From an uncultured Bacteroidales bacterium (lineage in GTDB: Bacteria > Bacteroidota > Bacteroidia > Bacteroidales > Paludibacteraceae), in contig CALDPN010000046.1 of the NCBI GenBank assembly GCA_937911235.1, forward strand, positions 1 to 19,059: a stretch of 19,059 bases of DNA, written 5' to 3'. Both the position numbers and the translations under genes were made by a program. This document shows, piece by piece, positions 7,427 to 14,035 of this stretch; positions within the stretch are counted from its first letter, which is position 1, and each line of letters begins with the position of its first letter. A model generated the notes under the pieces. The model saw only the letters and a list, made by a program, of their open reading frames with translations, did no database searches and had not been told where the DNA came from.

Positions 7427-10400
7427 AGGCTTTGTACTCGTCCCATGCTTTGATAGAAATCTCACTCTCTTTCACTGTGCAGAATGCGTGAATAAACGCA
7501 GATGCCAAACGAGCATTGGTTAACAATGGAATATTGTGGTCGATAGCAGCACGACGTATTTTATAACCATTGGTAAGCTCGCGACGAGTTTGATTTTTAG
7601 GGATATTGATAACAAGGTCAAATTGTTTACCTGCCATCATATCGGTAATTTTTAGTTCGCTGTCTTCGTCGTCTGGCCAGCCTACTACTGTAGCATTGAC
7701 TCCATTTTCTGCTAGGAATTTTTGTGTTCCTACGGTAGCATAGATATTGTAACCGTTTTTAGATAGTTCACGACATGGTTCTAGTAAGTCCACTTTAGAT
7801 TTTGCATCACCAGAAGATACCATGATATTCTTTTCTGGAATAGTAGTACCTACAGCGATAAGTGAGCTTAGAAGAGCTTCGTTGAAGTCGTCTCCGATAC
7901 AACCTACTTCACCGGTAGAAGCCATATCTACACCTAAGATAGGGTCTGCTTTGTGAAGACGTGCAAATGAGAATTGAGAAGCTTTCACACCGATGTGTTC
8001 GATATCGAATACAGATTTGTCTGGTTTAGAGTATTCTGCACCTAGCATAATGCGTGTTGCGGTTTCGATAAAGTTGCGATTTAGCACTTTAGAAACAAAT
8101 GGGAACGAACGTGAAGCACGTAAGTTACATTCGATTACTTTAATATCATTGTTTTTAGCTAGGTATTGAATATTGAATGGACCTGTGATTTGAAGAGCTT
8201 TTGCAATTTGTTTTGAAATCTTCTTCACACGGCGCATTGTTTCAAAATAGATATTTTGAGCTGGGAATACTAGAGTAGCGTCACCAGAGTGAACACCTGC
8301 AAACTCAACGTGTTCTGAAATTGCATATTCTACTACTTCACCGTCTTTTGCCACAGCATCGAACTCAATTTCTTTTGCATTTTGAAGGAATTGAGATACA
8401 ACTACTGGGTGTTCTTTAGATACTTGTGCAGCAAGAGAAAGGAATGCGTGTACTTGTTCTTTGTCGTAGCAAACATTCATAGCCGCACCAGAAAGCACAT
8501 AAGAAGGTCTGATAAGTACTGGGAAACCTACTTCTGCAATGAAATCGTCGATATCTTCAAAGCTTGTAAGCTCTCTCCAACGTGGTTGGTCAATACCTAG
8601 GCTATCTAGCATAGCAGAGAATTTGTGACGGTCTTCTGCACGGTCGATATTGCATGCTTTTGTACCCAAGATTGGCACGTTTTGAGCATCTAATTTCATA
8701 GCCAAGTTGTTTGGAATTTGACCACCCATAGATACGATTACACCTTTTGGATTTTCAATATCTAATACGTCTGATACACGTTCAAATGAAAGTTCGTCGA
8801 AGTATAGACGGTCGCACATATCGTAGTCGGTAGATACTGTTTCTGGGTTGTAGTTGATCATAACAGACTCATAACCAAGTTTGCGAGCTGTTTGCACAGC
8901 ATTCACACTACACCAGTCGAACTCTACAGAAGAACCGATGCGATATGCACCAGAGCCAAGTACTACGATGCTTTCTGCAGCAGTTTTAGCAGGAGTAAAT
9001 TTCACTCCTTCGCCGTATGTAAAGTATAGATAGTTTGTTTTGTCTGGATTTTCAGAAGCAATAGTGTTGATTCTACATACTGTAGGTACTACTTCTAATG
9101 CTTTTCTGTGAGCACGCACTCTAAGAGCAGCGTCGTGCATTTTGCCTTCTGGTTTTTCTACATAACGTGCAATTTGGAAGTCTGAGAAACCAAGTCTCTT
9201 AGCTTCTGCCATTACATCTACAGTAAGGTCTTCAATTTTGTTGAATGAAGAAAGAACTAATGTGTATTTGTAGATATTTTCAAGTGCTGTAAGGAACCAA
9301 GGGTCGATTTTGGTAAGTTTTTCAATTTGTTCTACTGTATAACCATTTTCAAATGCGTATGCAATAGCAAATATACGCATATCAGTTGGATGAGAAAGTG
9401 CGTGTTCAATATCGTCAAATTTCATATTGTTGCCAACGAAACCGTGCATACCTTGTCCAATCATACGAAGACCTTTTTGGATAATTTCTTCAAATGATTT
9501 ACCAATTGACATGATTTCACCTACAGACTTCATTGCAGAACCAATTTCACGGCTCACACCAACGAATTTACCTAAGTCCCAACGAGGGATTTTTGCAATG
9601 ATATAATCTACAGAAGGTGCTACGTATGCAGAGTTTTTGGTACCCATTTCACCGATTTGGTCTAGTGAGTAACCTAATGCAAGTTTTGCAGCAACGAATG
9701 CTAATGGATAACCAGAAGCTTTAGATGCTAGAGCTGAAGAACGGCTCAAACGAGCATTAATTTCGATGATACGATAGTCGTTTGTTTCTGCGTTGAATGC
9801 GTATTGAATGTTACATTCACCCACGATACCAATGTGGCGAACCACTTTAGTAGCGATATTTTGAAGAAGTTCGATTTGGTCTTGACGTAGTGAAATAATT
9901 GGAGCAACTACGATACTTTCACCAGTGTGAATACCTAGTGGGTCCACATTTTCCATAGGCACTACTGTGAAACAGTGGTCGTTTTTGTCGCGAATTACCT
10001 CAAATTCTATTTCTTTCCAACCTTTTAAGCTTTCTTCTACTAGAATTTGTTTTGAATATGCTAATGCACTTTGGCAAAGTTCGATAAATTCTTGTTCGTT
10101 TGTACAAACACCAGAACCTAAACCACCTAGAGCGTATGCTGAACGCACCATTACTGGGAAACCAATTCTGTGTGCTACTTCTAGAGCATCTTCAAGTGAT
10201 TCTACAGCTTGTGAAACTGGAGTTTTAGCTTCAATTTCATCTAGTTTTTTCACGAATAGGTCACGGTCTTCTGTAATCATAATTGCTTCTACAGATGTAC
10301 CTAATACTTTAACGCCGTATTCTTTAAGTGTACCATTTAGGTAAAGTTCTGTACCGCAGTTTAGTGCAGTTTGACCACCGAAAGCAAGAAGAATACCGTC

Positions 10401-10640
10401 TGGACGTTCTTTCTTGATAATTTCGGTTACGAAATATGGGGTTACAGGAAGGAAATAAACTCTATCTGCTACACCTTCAGATGTTTGAATGGTAGCAATA
10501 TTAGGGTTAATCAACACTGTTTCTATGCCTTCTTCGCGCATAGCTTTTAACGCTTGTGAACCAGAGTAGTCAAATTCACCTGCTTGACCAATCTTAAGCG
10601 CTCCTGAACCTAATAAAATTACTTTTTTACAATTTTCCAT
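7425..10640 (-). CDS. carB: Carbamoyl phosphate synthase large subunit, CAD/CPS1-like
   Basis: ATP-dependent synthesis of carbamoyl phosphate from bicarbonate and ammonia delivered by the small subunit, feeding pyrimidine and arginine synthesis in the cytoplasm. The 1071 residues match the full family length. There are two homologous ATP-grasp halves: the first opens with GSGALKIGQAGEFDYSG (11-27), with GGLGSG at 172-177 and EINARLSRSSALASKASGYP near 295; the second opens with GSGAYRIGSSVEFDW near 560 and contains SYVLSGAAMNV. The C-terminal MGS-like allosteric domain (about 936-1071) includes GYKIRRAAIDHNIPLLTNAR. Many of these segments read like animal CAD/CPS1 more than E. coli CarB. No carA is in the window. 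The upstream leader carries a promoter, a short ORF and a terminator hairpin; downstream are the structured repeat and a terminator. No frameshift or missing motif was seen. Confidence 0.97.
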   Translation of the reverse strand: MENCKKVILLGSGALKIGQAGEFDYSGSQALKAMREEGIETVLINPNIATIQTSEGVADRVYFLPVTPYFVTEIIKKERPDGILLAFGGQTALNCGTELYLNGTLKEYGVKVLGTSVEAIMITEDRDLFVKKLDEIEAKTPVSQAVESLEDALEVAHRIGFPVMVRSAYALGGLGSGVCTNEQEFIELCQSALAYSKQILVEESLKGWKEIEFEVIRDKNDHCFTVVPMENVDPLGIHTGESIVVAPIISLRQDQIELLQNIATKVVRHIGIVGECNIQYAFNAETNDYRIIEINARLSRSSALASKASGYPLAFVAAKLALGYSLDQIGEMGTKNSAYVAPSVDYIIAKIPRWDLGKFVGVSREIGSAMKSVGEIMSIGKSFEEIIQKGLRMIGQGMHGFVGNNMKFDDIEHALSHPTDMRIFAIAYAFENGYTVEQIEKLTKIDPWFLTALENIYKYTLVLSSFNKIEDLTVDVMAEAKRLGFSDFQIARYVEKPEGKMHDAALRVRAHRKALEVVPTVCRINTIASENPDKTNYLYFTYGEGVKFTPAKTAAESIVVLGSGAYRIGSSVEFDWCSVNAVQTARKLGYESVMINYNPETVSTDYDMCDRLYFDELSFERVSDVLDIENPKGVIVSMGGQIPNNLAMKLDAQNVPILGTKACNIDRAEDRHKFSAMLDSLGIDQPRWRELTSFEDIDDFIAEVGFPVLIRPSYVLSGAAMNVCYDKEQVHAFLSLAAQVSKEHPVVVSQFLQNAKEIEFDAVAKDGEVVEYAISEHVEFAGVHSGDATLVFPAQNIYFETMRRVKKISKQIAKALQITGPFNIQYLAKNNDIKVIECNLRASRSFPFVSKVLNRNFIETATRIMLGAEYSKPDKSVFDIEHIGVKASQFSFARLHKADPILGVDMASTGEVGCIGDDFNEALLSSLIAVGTTIPEKNIMVSSGDAKSKVDLLEPCRELSKNGYNIYATVGTQKFLAENGVNATVVGWPDDEDSELKITDMMAGKQFDLVINIPKNQTRRELTNGYKIRRAAIDHNIPLLTNARLASAFIHAFCTVKESEISIKAWDEYKA

Positions 10641-10673
10641 ACTGTTATATAATATTTTTGTTTATTTCAACAC

Positions 10674-10712
10674 AAAAAAAATGCGTCGGTTAACAAAATA
10701 ACTAACGCATAT
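10674..10712 (-). terminator. Terminator hairpin in the carB leader
   Basis: On the minus strand ATGCGTTAGTTA pairs with TAACCGACGCAT over 12 positions with one wobble and one mismatch, followed by T8. It ends about 33 bases before the carB ATG. The stop codon of the 25-codon leader ORF (TAG, 10704-10702) lies in the ascending arm, so a ribosome reaching that stop would mask the hairpin. It could alternatively be the distal terminator of the peptidase gene at 11035. Confidence 0.8.
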
Positions 10713-10779
10713 ATAAAATAAAAAAGATATTCCACTTAGTAGAAAACATTGATTTTGAATGTGTTACGTTGTGTTTCAT
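10702..10779 (-). CDS. Putative 25-residue leader peptide of carB
   Basis: An ATG-initiated ORF of 25 codons starting about 48 bases after the predicted transcript start. The peptide begins MKHNVTHSKSMF and ends WNIFFILYMR. The last ten codons are very U-rich (ATCTTTTTTATTTTATAT in DNA) and the stop falls in the terminator stem. That arrangement, not the peptide sequence, suggests a pyrBI-like leader. Initiation has no Shine-Dalgarno, as is normal here. Chance occurrence of an ORF this short cannot be excluded. Confidence 0.45.
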   Translation of the reverse strand: MKHNVTHSKSMFSTKWNIFFILYMR

Positions 10780-10833
10780 ATCTTTAATTATTTACTATTA
10801 AAGAGCCCCATTTTCGGTATGCTCAAATTGGTG

Positions 10834-10865
10834 CAAAGATAATCAAATTATTTGGATTTTCGCAA
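10834..10865 (-). promoter_or_regulatory. carB promoter (-33/-7)
   Basis: TATCTTTG (10841-10834, minus strand) is a perfect Bacteroidetes -7 box. A TTG (10865-10863, within CTTGCG) lies 21 bases upstream, the expected -33 spacing. Transcription would begin near 10828, about 190 bases before the carB start, giving an unusually long leader compared with the ~20-base leaders elsewhere in this window. Confidence 0.7.
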
Positions 10866-10913
10866 GAAAATCTCAAATAATTTAATTATCAGTTAGGAGT
10901 TTCCTTTTTTCCT

Positions 10914-11036
10914 AAAATTGTATTTTAAAGGAGGGATTTTTAGACTTGTGCCGTCTGAGCAACCGGAGTTTACTGGTAGTAAATGAGGATTGTGAGGACA
11001 AGCAAGGCGAGAAAATCACCCTTTAAAATCAATTTT
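10914..11036 (-). repeat. Structured 3'-UTR repeat, copy 4 (after the zinc peptidase gene)
   Basis: The longest outer stem of the family. AAAATTG (10914-10920), a single extra T, then ATTTTAAAGG (10922-10931) pair without mismatch with CCTTTAAAAT (11020-11029) and CAATTTT (11030-11036), overlapping the stop codon at 11035-11037. The conserved core is at 10956-10991, with an apical stem TTTACT/AGTAAA. The carB promoter lies just beyond it. Copies 3 and 4 are the most alike in sequence. Confidence 0.87.
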
Positions 11037-11709
11037 AATCCCTACGACCTGCAAGTATCATTACATAGTATATCAGCGTTGCTAGTGAACTTAGCGCTGC
11101 TACTACGTAGGTGTAGGCTGCAGATTTTAGGGCATCTACTGCCATAGAGCGTTTTTCTCCTTGCACGTAGCCTTTGCCTGTAAGCCACTCAACTGCACGA
11201 GTACTTGCATTGATTTCTACTGGAAGAGTGATAAAACTAAACAATGTGGTAAGTGCAAAAAGACCTACTCCCACCTCTAATAATATAGGTGTAGTTTCTA
11301 TCAGAATGATACCTAATAACAACACCCATTGCACCCACCTAGAAGCAAAACTTACTACTGGCACAAGAGCAGAACGCATACTAAGCCATTTGTAAGCATA
11401 AGCGTGTTGCACTGCGTGACCGCATTCGTGAGCTGCAACTGCAGCCGCTGCCACAGAGTTTGACGAGTAAACACCTTCACTAAGATTTACTGTTTGGTTT
11501 TGTGGGTTGTAGTGGTCTGTAAGCATACCAGAGGTAGAAACCACCTTTACATTTGTAATACCATGGTCGCGTAGCATTTTTTCTGCTACTTCTTTCCCTG
11601 TCATTCCGTTTGTCATAGGAACTTGGGAATACTTTTTAAATTTACTCTGCAAGCTTTGTTGCACAATAAAACTTAAAATCGCAATACCGATAAATAAAAT
11701 CCAATACAT
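11035..11709 (-). CDS. Membrane zinc metallopeptidase, YugP family (Zn_peptidase_2)
   Basis: Predicted integral-membrane metallopeptidase of 224 residues, the usual family length. The zinc-binding HEXXH motif is HECGH at residues 94-98, preceded by VAAAAVAA. A probable third ligand is a glutamate in LPVEINASTRAVEWL (163-176). Hydrophobic helices lie at about 1-18, 127-160 and 195-218. The N-terminal part GMTGKEVAEKML with LTDHYNPQNQTVNLSE is characteristic of YugP proteins. Substrates are not known for the family. No convincing TAnnTTTG box precedes it; GAATTTTG at 11721-11714 is a weak candidate. Upstream, on the same strand, purA ends in its own terminator, so the gene probably has its own promoter. 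The structured repeat begins inside its stop codon. Confidence 0.93.
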   Translation of the reverse strand: MYWILFIGIAILSFIVQQSLQSKFKKYSQVPMTNGMTGKEVAEKMLRDHGITNVKVVSTSGMLTDHYNPQNQTVNLSEGVYSSNSVAAAAVAAHECGHAVQHAYAYKWLSMRSALVPVVSFASRWVQWVLLLGIILIETTPILLEVGVGLFALTTLFSFITLPVEINASTRAVEWLTGKGYVQGEKRSMAVDALKSAAYTYVVAALSSLATLIYYVMILAGRRD

Positions 11710-11733
11710 AGTTCAAAATTCTTATAAAATTTT

Positions 11734-11768
11734 AGTTAGGAGTTGGGAGTGAGGAGTGAGGAGTTAAC
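11734..11768. repeat. Heptamer tandem repeat, AGTTAGG-type
   Basis: Units AGTTAGG, AGTTGGG, AGTGAGG, AGTGAGG and partial AGTTAAC in perfect 7-base register. It lies 25 bases upstream of the zinc peptidase ATG. It is inverted relative to the shorter array at 11854-11874, and the two flank the purA terminator. Confidence 0.88.
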
Positions 11769-11781
11769 ACATATTATTTAA

Positions 11782-11804
11782 AGAAAAACCCTCAAAACGA
11801 GGGC
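11782..11804 (-). terminator. Intrinsic terminator of purA
   Basis: CCCTC (11790-11794 region) and GAGGG (11799-11803) form a GC-rich stem with a short A-rich loop. On the minus strand the stem is followed by TTTTTCTTT. It lies about 80 bases beyond the purA stop and before the zinc peptidase gene. Confidence 0.85.
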
Positions 11805-11853
11805 TTAACTTATGATTATCTATATTTAGAAGATAAATTTACAAACTAAATTC

Positions 11854-11874
11854 AACTCCTAACTCTTAACTGTT
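11854..11874. repeat. Heptamer tandem repeat, AACTCCT-type
   Basis: Three 7-base units, AACTCCT, AACTCTT and AACTGTT, ending eight bases from the purA stop codon at 11883. They are the reverse complement of the AGTTAGG units at 11734-11768, so the two arrays could pair around the purA terminator. Confidence 0.8.
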
Positions 11875-11882
11875 AGATACAT

Positions 11883-13151
11883 TTAGATGTATCTAACAAT
11901 AGTTTGTTCGCGGTCTGGACCTACAGAAACTATCTTGATAGGAACTTCTAGTTCGTCTTCTAGGAAGTCTAGATATGCATTGAATTCTGCAGGGAATTCG
12001 TCTTCAGATTTCATTTTTGTCATATCTGTTTTCCAACCTGGAAGTTCTTTGTAGATAGGTTCGATGCTATCGTTGATTTCGTATGGGAAGTAATCGATTT
12101 CTTCACCATTGATTCTATAGCCAACGCAAGCTTTGATTGTGTCAAAGTCGTCTAGCACATCGCTTTTCATCATAATCAACTTGGTCACACCGTTTATCAT
12201 TACAGAATATTTAAGAGCAACAAGGTCTATCCAACCACAACGACGTTTACGTCCGGTTACTGAACCAAATTCGTGACCTTTTTGGCAAAGGGTTTCACCT
12301 ACTTCGTCAAACAATTCACTTGGGAATGGACCAGCACCTACACGTGTACAGTATGCTTTGAAGATACCATAAACGTCGCCTATTTTATTAGGAGCAATTC
12401 CCATGCCAGTACAAGCTCCGGCACAAATTGTGTTTGATGATGTCACAAATGGATATGAGCCAAAGTCGATATCTAGCATTGTACCTTGAGCACCTTCACA
12501 AAGAATAGTTTTGTCTTGTGCAAGAATATCGTTTAGATAGTGTTCGCTATCTATTAAGGTGAAGTTTTTAAGATATTCAATACCTTCTAGCCATTGTTTT
12601 TCTGCTTCTTCAATATCGTAAGCGAAGTTCATTGATTTTAAAATAGCTTCGTGACGAGCTTTTGCCACTGCATATTTTTTGTCAAAGTCTAAAAGGATGT
12701 CACCTACGCGAAGTCCATAACGACCTACTTTGTCTGTATATGTAGGGCCGATACCTTTACCTGTGGTACCTACTTTTGCATCACCTTTTGCAGCTTCGTT
12801 TGCAGCATCTAACATACGGTGAGTAGGCATAATAAGGTGAGCCTTTTTAGAAATGTATAGTTTTTTGGTTAAATCGTGACCAGATTTTGCTAGTGCTTCT
12901 GCTTCTGCTTTAAATAAAGCTGGATCTAAAACCACACCATTTGAAATAACATTGATTTTATCTCCTTGGAAAATACCAGAAGGAATAGAACGTAACACAT
13001 ATTTTTCTCCGTTAAATTCCAATGTGTGTCCTGCGTTTGGACCACCTTGAAAACGTGTAATAACGTCGTAGTTTGGAGTTAATACGTCAATTACTTTACC
13101 TTTACCCTCGTCACCCCATTGTAGGCCGAGTAATACATCTGCTTTAGTCAT
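11883..13151 (-). CDS. purA: Adenylosuccinate synthase
   Basis: GTP-dependent condensation of IMP with aspartate to adenylosuccinate, the first committed step to AMP, in the cytoplasm. From ATG at 13151 the protein has 422 residues, a normal length. The N-terminus MTKADVLLGLQWGDEGKGK carries the phosphate-binding GDEGKGK (13-19), and GGPNAGHT follows at 36-43 with the catalytic His. Other signatures are TTGKGIGPTYTDK, EGAQGTMLDIDFGSYPFVT and VTGRKRRCGWIDL, and the C-terminus ends SVGPDREQTIV. The frame stays open to a TTG at 13193, but the extra 14 residues are Lys/Asn-rich and lack family similarity, so ATG at 13151 is chosen. The leader upstream contains a long stem ending in a T tract; the terminator downstream is flanked by heptamer repeats. 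Confidence 0.97.
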   Translation of the reverse strand: MTKADVLLGLQWGDEGKGKVIDVLTPNYDVITRFQGGPNAGHTLEFNGEKYVLRSIPSGIFQGDKINVISNGVVLDPALFKAEAEALAKSGHDLTKKLYISKKAHLIMPTHRMLDAANEAAKGDAKVGTTGKGIGPTYTDKVGRYGLRVGDILLDFDKKYAVAKARHEAILKSMNFAYDIEEAEKQWLEGIEYLKNFTLIDSEHYLNDILAQDKTILCEGAQGTMLDIDFGSYPFVTSSNTICAGACTGMGIAPNKIGDVYGIFKAYCTRVGAGPFPSELFDEVGETLCQKGHEFGSVTGRKRRCGWIDLVALKYSVMINGVTKLIMMKSDVLDDFDTIKACVGYRINGEEIDYFPYEINDSIEPIYKELPGWKTDMTKMKSEDEFPAEFNAYLDFLEDELEVPIKIVSVGPDREQTIVRYI

Positions 13152-13198
13152 ATTATTATAGTTTATGTAATTTTCTTTTTTAAACGGTTTCAAAAATA

Positions 13199-13258
13199 CA
13201 AAAAAAATCCCAATTATTACTCCCTTTAAATAAAAAATTAGGAATTAGGATTTTTTTG
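13199..13258 (-). promoter_or_regulatory. Terminator-like hairpin in the purA leader
   Basis: On the minus strand A7 plus TCCTAATT pairs with AATTGGGA plus T8, a stem of about 16 pairs (one G-T wobble) with a loop of about 27 bases. The stem then runs straight into the T tract. It lies between the candidate promoter box at 13277-13270 and the purA ATG. One arm contains two ATTAGGA-like heptamers. It may be an attenuator, a readthrough block, or only an AT-rich palindrome. Confidence 0.4.
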
Positions 13259-13269
13259 AACAGCGAGAG

Positions 13270-13277
13270 CAAAGATA
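13270..13277 (-). promoter_or_regulatory. Candidate purA promoter -7 box
   Basis: TATCTTTG on the minus strand lies 119 bases upstream of the purA ATG. It is part of a palindrome, GCAAAGAT (13269-13276) with ATCTTTGC (13288-13295), so a similar box also faces the other way. A second candidate, TATTTTTG at 13198-13191, would give a shorter leader but lies in the T tract. Confidence 0.45.
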
Positions 13278-13302
13278 AGTTTACTTAATCTTTGCCGAGT
13301 CG

Positions 13303-13328
13303 TGAAAAAAAACAAGGACATAGTCCTT
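13303..13328 (-). terminator. Possible minus-strand terminator upstream of purA
   Basis: AAGGAC (13314-13319) and GTCCTT (13323-13328) pair perfectly around a 3-base loop. On the minus strand they are followed by G and then T8. The position would stop transcripts entering purA from the right. The stem is only six pairs long. Confidence 0.45.
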
Positions 13329-13345
13329 AATTAGGAATTATTTTT

Positions 13346-13353
13346 TATCTTTG
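13346..13353 (+). promoter_or_regulatory. Ferredoxin promoter -7 box
   Basis: TATCTTTG, a perfect match to TAnnTTTG, lies 36 bases before the ferredoxin ATG at 13389. It is followed by GCATC. No clear TTTG is seen at the -33 spacing. Confidence 0.7.
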
Positions 13354-13388
13354 CATCAAATTTATTAATTAATAAACATTTTACAATT

Positions 13389-13556
13389 ATGGCACACGTT
13401 ATTTCAGATGATTGCATTGCATGCGGCACTTGCATCGGCGAATGTCCAGTAGAAGCTATCAGCGAAGGCGATATCTATTCTATCAACGCTGACATTTGCA
13501 CAGATTGTGGTACTTGCGCAGAAGCTTGTCCAACAGGCGCAATCAATCCAGCTTAA
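13389..13556 (+). CDS. Small 2[4Fe-4S] ferredoxin
   Basis: Electron carrier of 55 residues with two bacterial-type [4Fe-4S] clusters. Both cluster motifs are complete: C9-x2-C12-x2-C15-x3-C19-P and C37-x2-C40-x2-C43-x3-C47-P. The sequence starts MAHVISDDCIACGTCIGECP and ends CPTGAINPA. The length and the near-symmetrical halves are those of clostridial-type ferredoxins, which serve low-potential redox enzymes such as pyruvate:ferredoxin oxidoreductase or hydrogenases in anaerobes. It stands alone, with its own TATCTTTG promoter upstream and a hairpin terminator 30 bases downstream. The codon choice is more GC-rich than the flanks, consistent with high expression (an inference). Confidence 0.97.
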   Translation: MAHVISDDCIACGTCIGECPVEAISEGDIYSINADICTDCGTCAEACPTGAINPA

Positions 13557-13579
13557 GTTCTAGATTAGAACTATCAAAA

Positions 13580-13614
13580 CAAAGAGAGGTGACCAAATGG
13601 CCACCTCTTTTATT
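13580..13614. terminator. Shared terminator between ferredoxin and DUF3276 genes
   Basis: AGAGGTG (13585-13591) pairs with CACCTCT (13602-13608), with a further CC/GG inside. A T-rich tract follows on the plus strand (TTTTATTT) and CTTTGTTTTG follows on the minus strand. It sits between two convergent genes and can serve both. Confidence 0.85.
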
Positions 13615-13632
13615 TGGTAACAGAATATCTTC

Positions 13633-14013
13633 TTACTCACTTACTTCATCATTTGTTCCCTCTTGAGAAGGCTCTTCTTTAATTTGAGCACGCATAAAAT
13701 CTAACGCTTCTTTAAAAGCAGACTCAAACTTGTCAAAATCTTCTTTGTACAAGAAAATTTTATGCTTTTCAAATATGAATTGACCCTCTTCTGTTACAGA
13801 TTTACGTTTACTCTCAGTGATAGAAAGGAACAAATCGTTTCTGCGATCCTTTTTCACATCAAGGTAATACATACGCTTTCCTGCTTTGATAGACTTTGAA
13901 AAAACAATCTCCTTGTCTTCTCTTTCCTCACGTGGAGCATTTGTAGAGGCGGGTGCAGGAGAAGTTACTTTTTGTATGTCTCTTTGCAGTTTTCCAAAAA
14001 AGTTTAACATCAT
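13633..14013 (-). CDS. PUR-alpha-like nucleic-acid-binding protein (DUF3276 family)
   Basis: Small cytoplasmic protein of about 126 residues. The central segment (IVFSKSIKAGKRMYYLDVKK, then LFLSITESKR and FEKHKIFLYKEDFDKFESAF) matches the PUR domain of Bacteroidetes DUF3276 proteins. These are related to eukaryotic Pur-alpha and Borrelia BpuR, which bind single-stranded nucleic acid. The tail (KEEPSQEGTNDEVSE) is acidic and probably disordered. The frame is open to 14046, but the promoter elements (-33 TTTTG and CATTTTTG) cover 14036-14067, so translation must begin downstream; ATG at 14013 (or 14010) giving MMLNFFGKLQ fits a leader of about 20 bases. Its target in this organism is unknown; autoregulation is possible, as seen for BpuR, but is not shown here. 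Confidence 0.85.
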   Translation of the reverse strand: MMLNFFGKLQRDIQKVTSPAPASTNAPREEREDKEIVFSKSIKAGKRMYYLDVKKDRRNDLFLSITESKRKSVTEEGQFIFEKHKIFLYKEDFDKFESAFKEALDFMRAQIKEEPSQEGTNDEVSE

Positions 14014-14035
14014 ATATAATTTTACAATTTGGTTA

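Larger units (their letters stand above)
10641..10830 (-). promoter_or_regulatory. Putative attenuator leader of carB
   Basis: The transcribed region between the TATCTTTG promoter and carB. Reading along the minus strand, it holds a 5' hairpin (GAGC/GCTC, 10824-10803), an AT-rich hairpin with perfect arms CTTTAAT/ATTAAAG (10803-10782), a 25-codon ORF (10779-10702), a U-rich stretch at the end of that ORF, and a hairpin with a T tract (10712-10674). No TAnnTTTG box lies between the hairpin and the carB ATG, so carB expression from this promoter must read through the terminator. This is the layout of transcription attenuation. A pyrimidine signal is inferred from the U-rich stretch and from the gene controlled. 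Confidence 0.55.

Noticed and set aside
9967..10344. Open frame of 125 codons on the strand opposite carB
   Set aside because: It lies wholly inside the well-supported carB coding region and has no recognisable motif; such frames are common opposite long genes.
13152..13193. N-terminal extension of purA from a TTG codon
   Set aside because: The extra residues are Lys/Asn-rich with no family similarity, and ATG at 13151 gives the standard MTKADVLLGL start.
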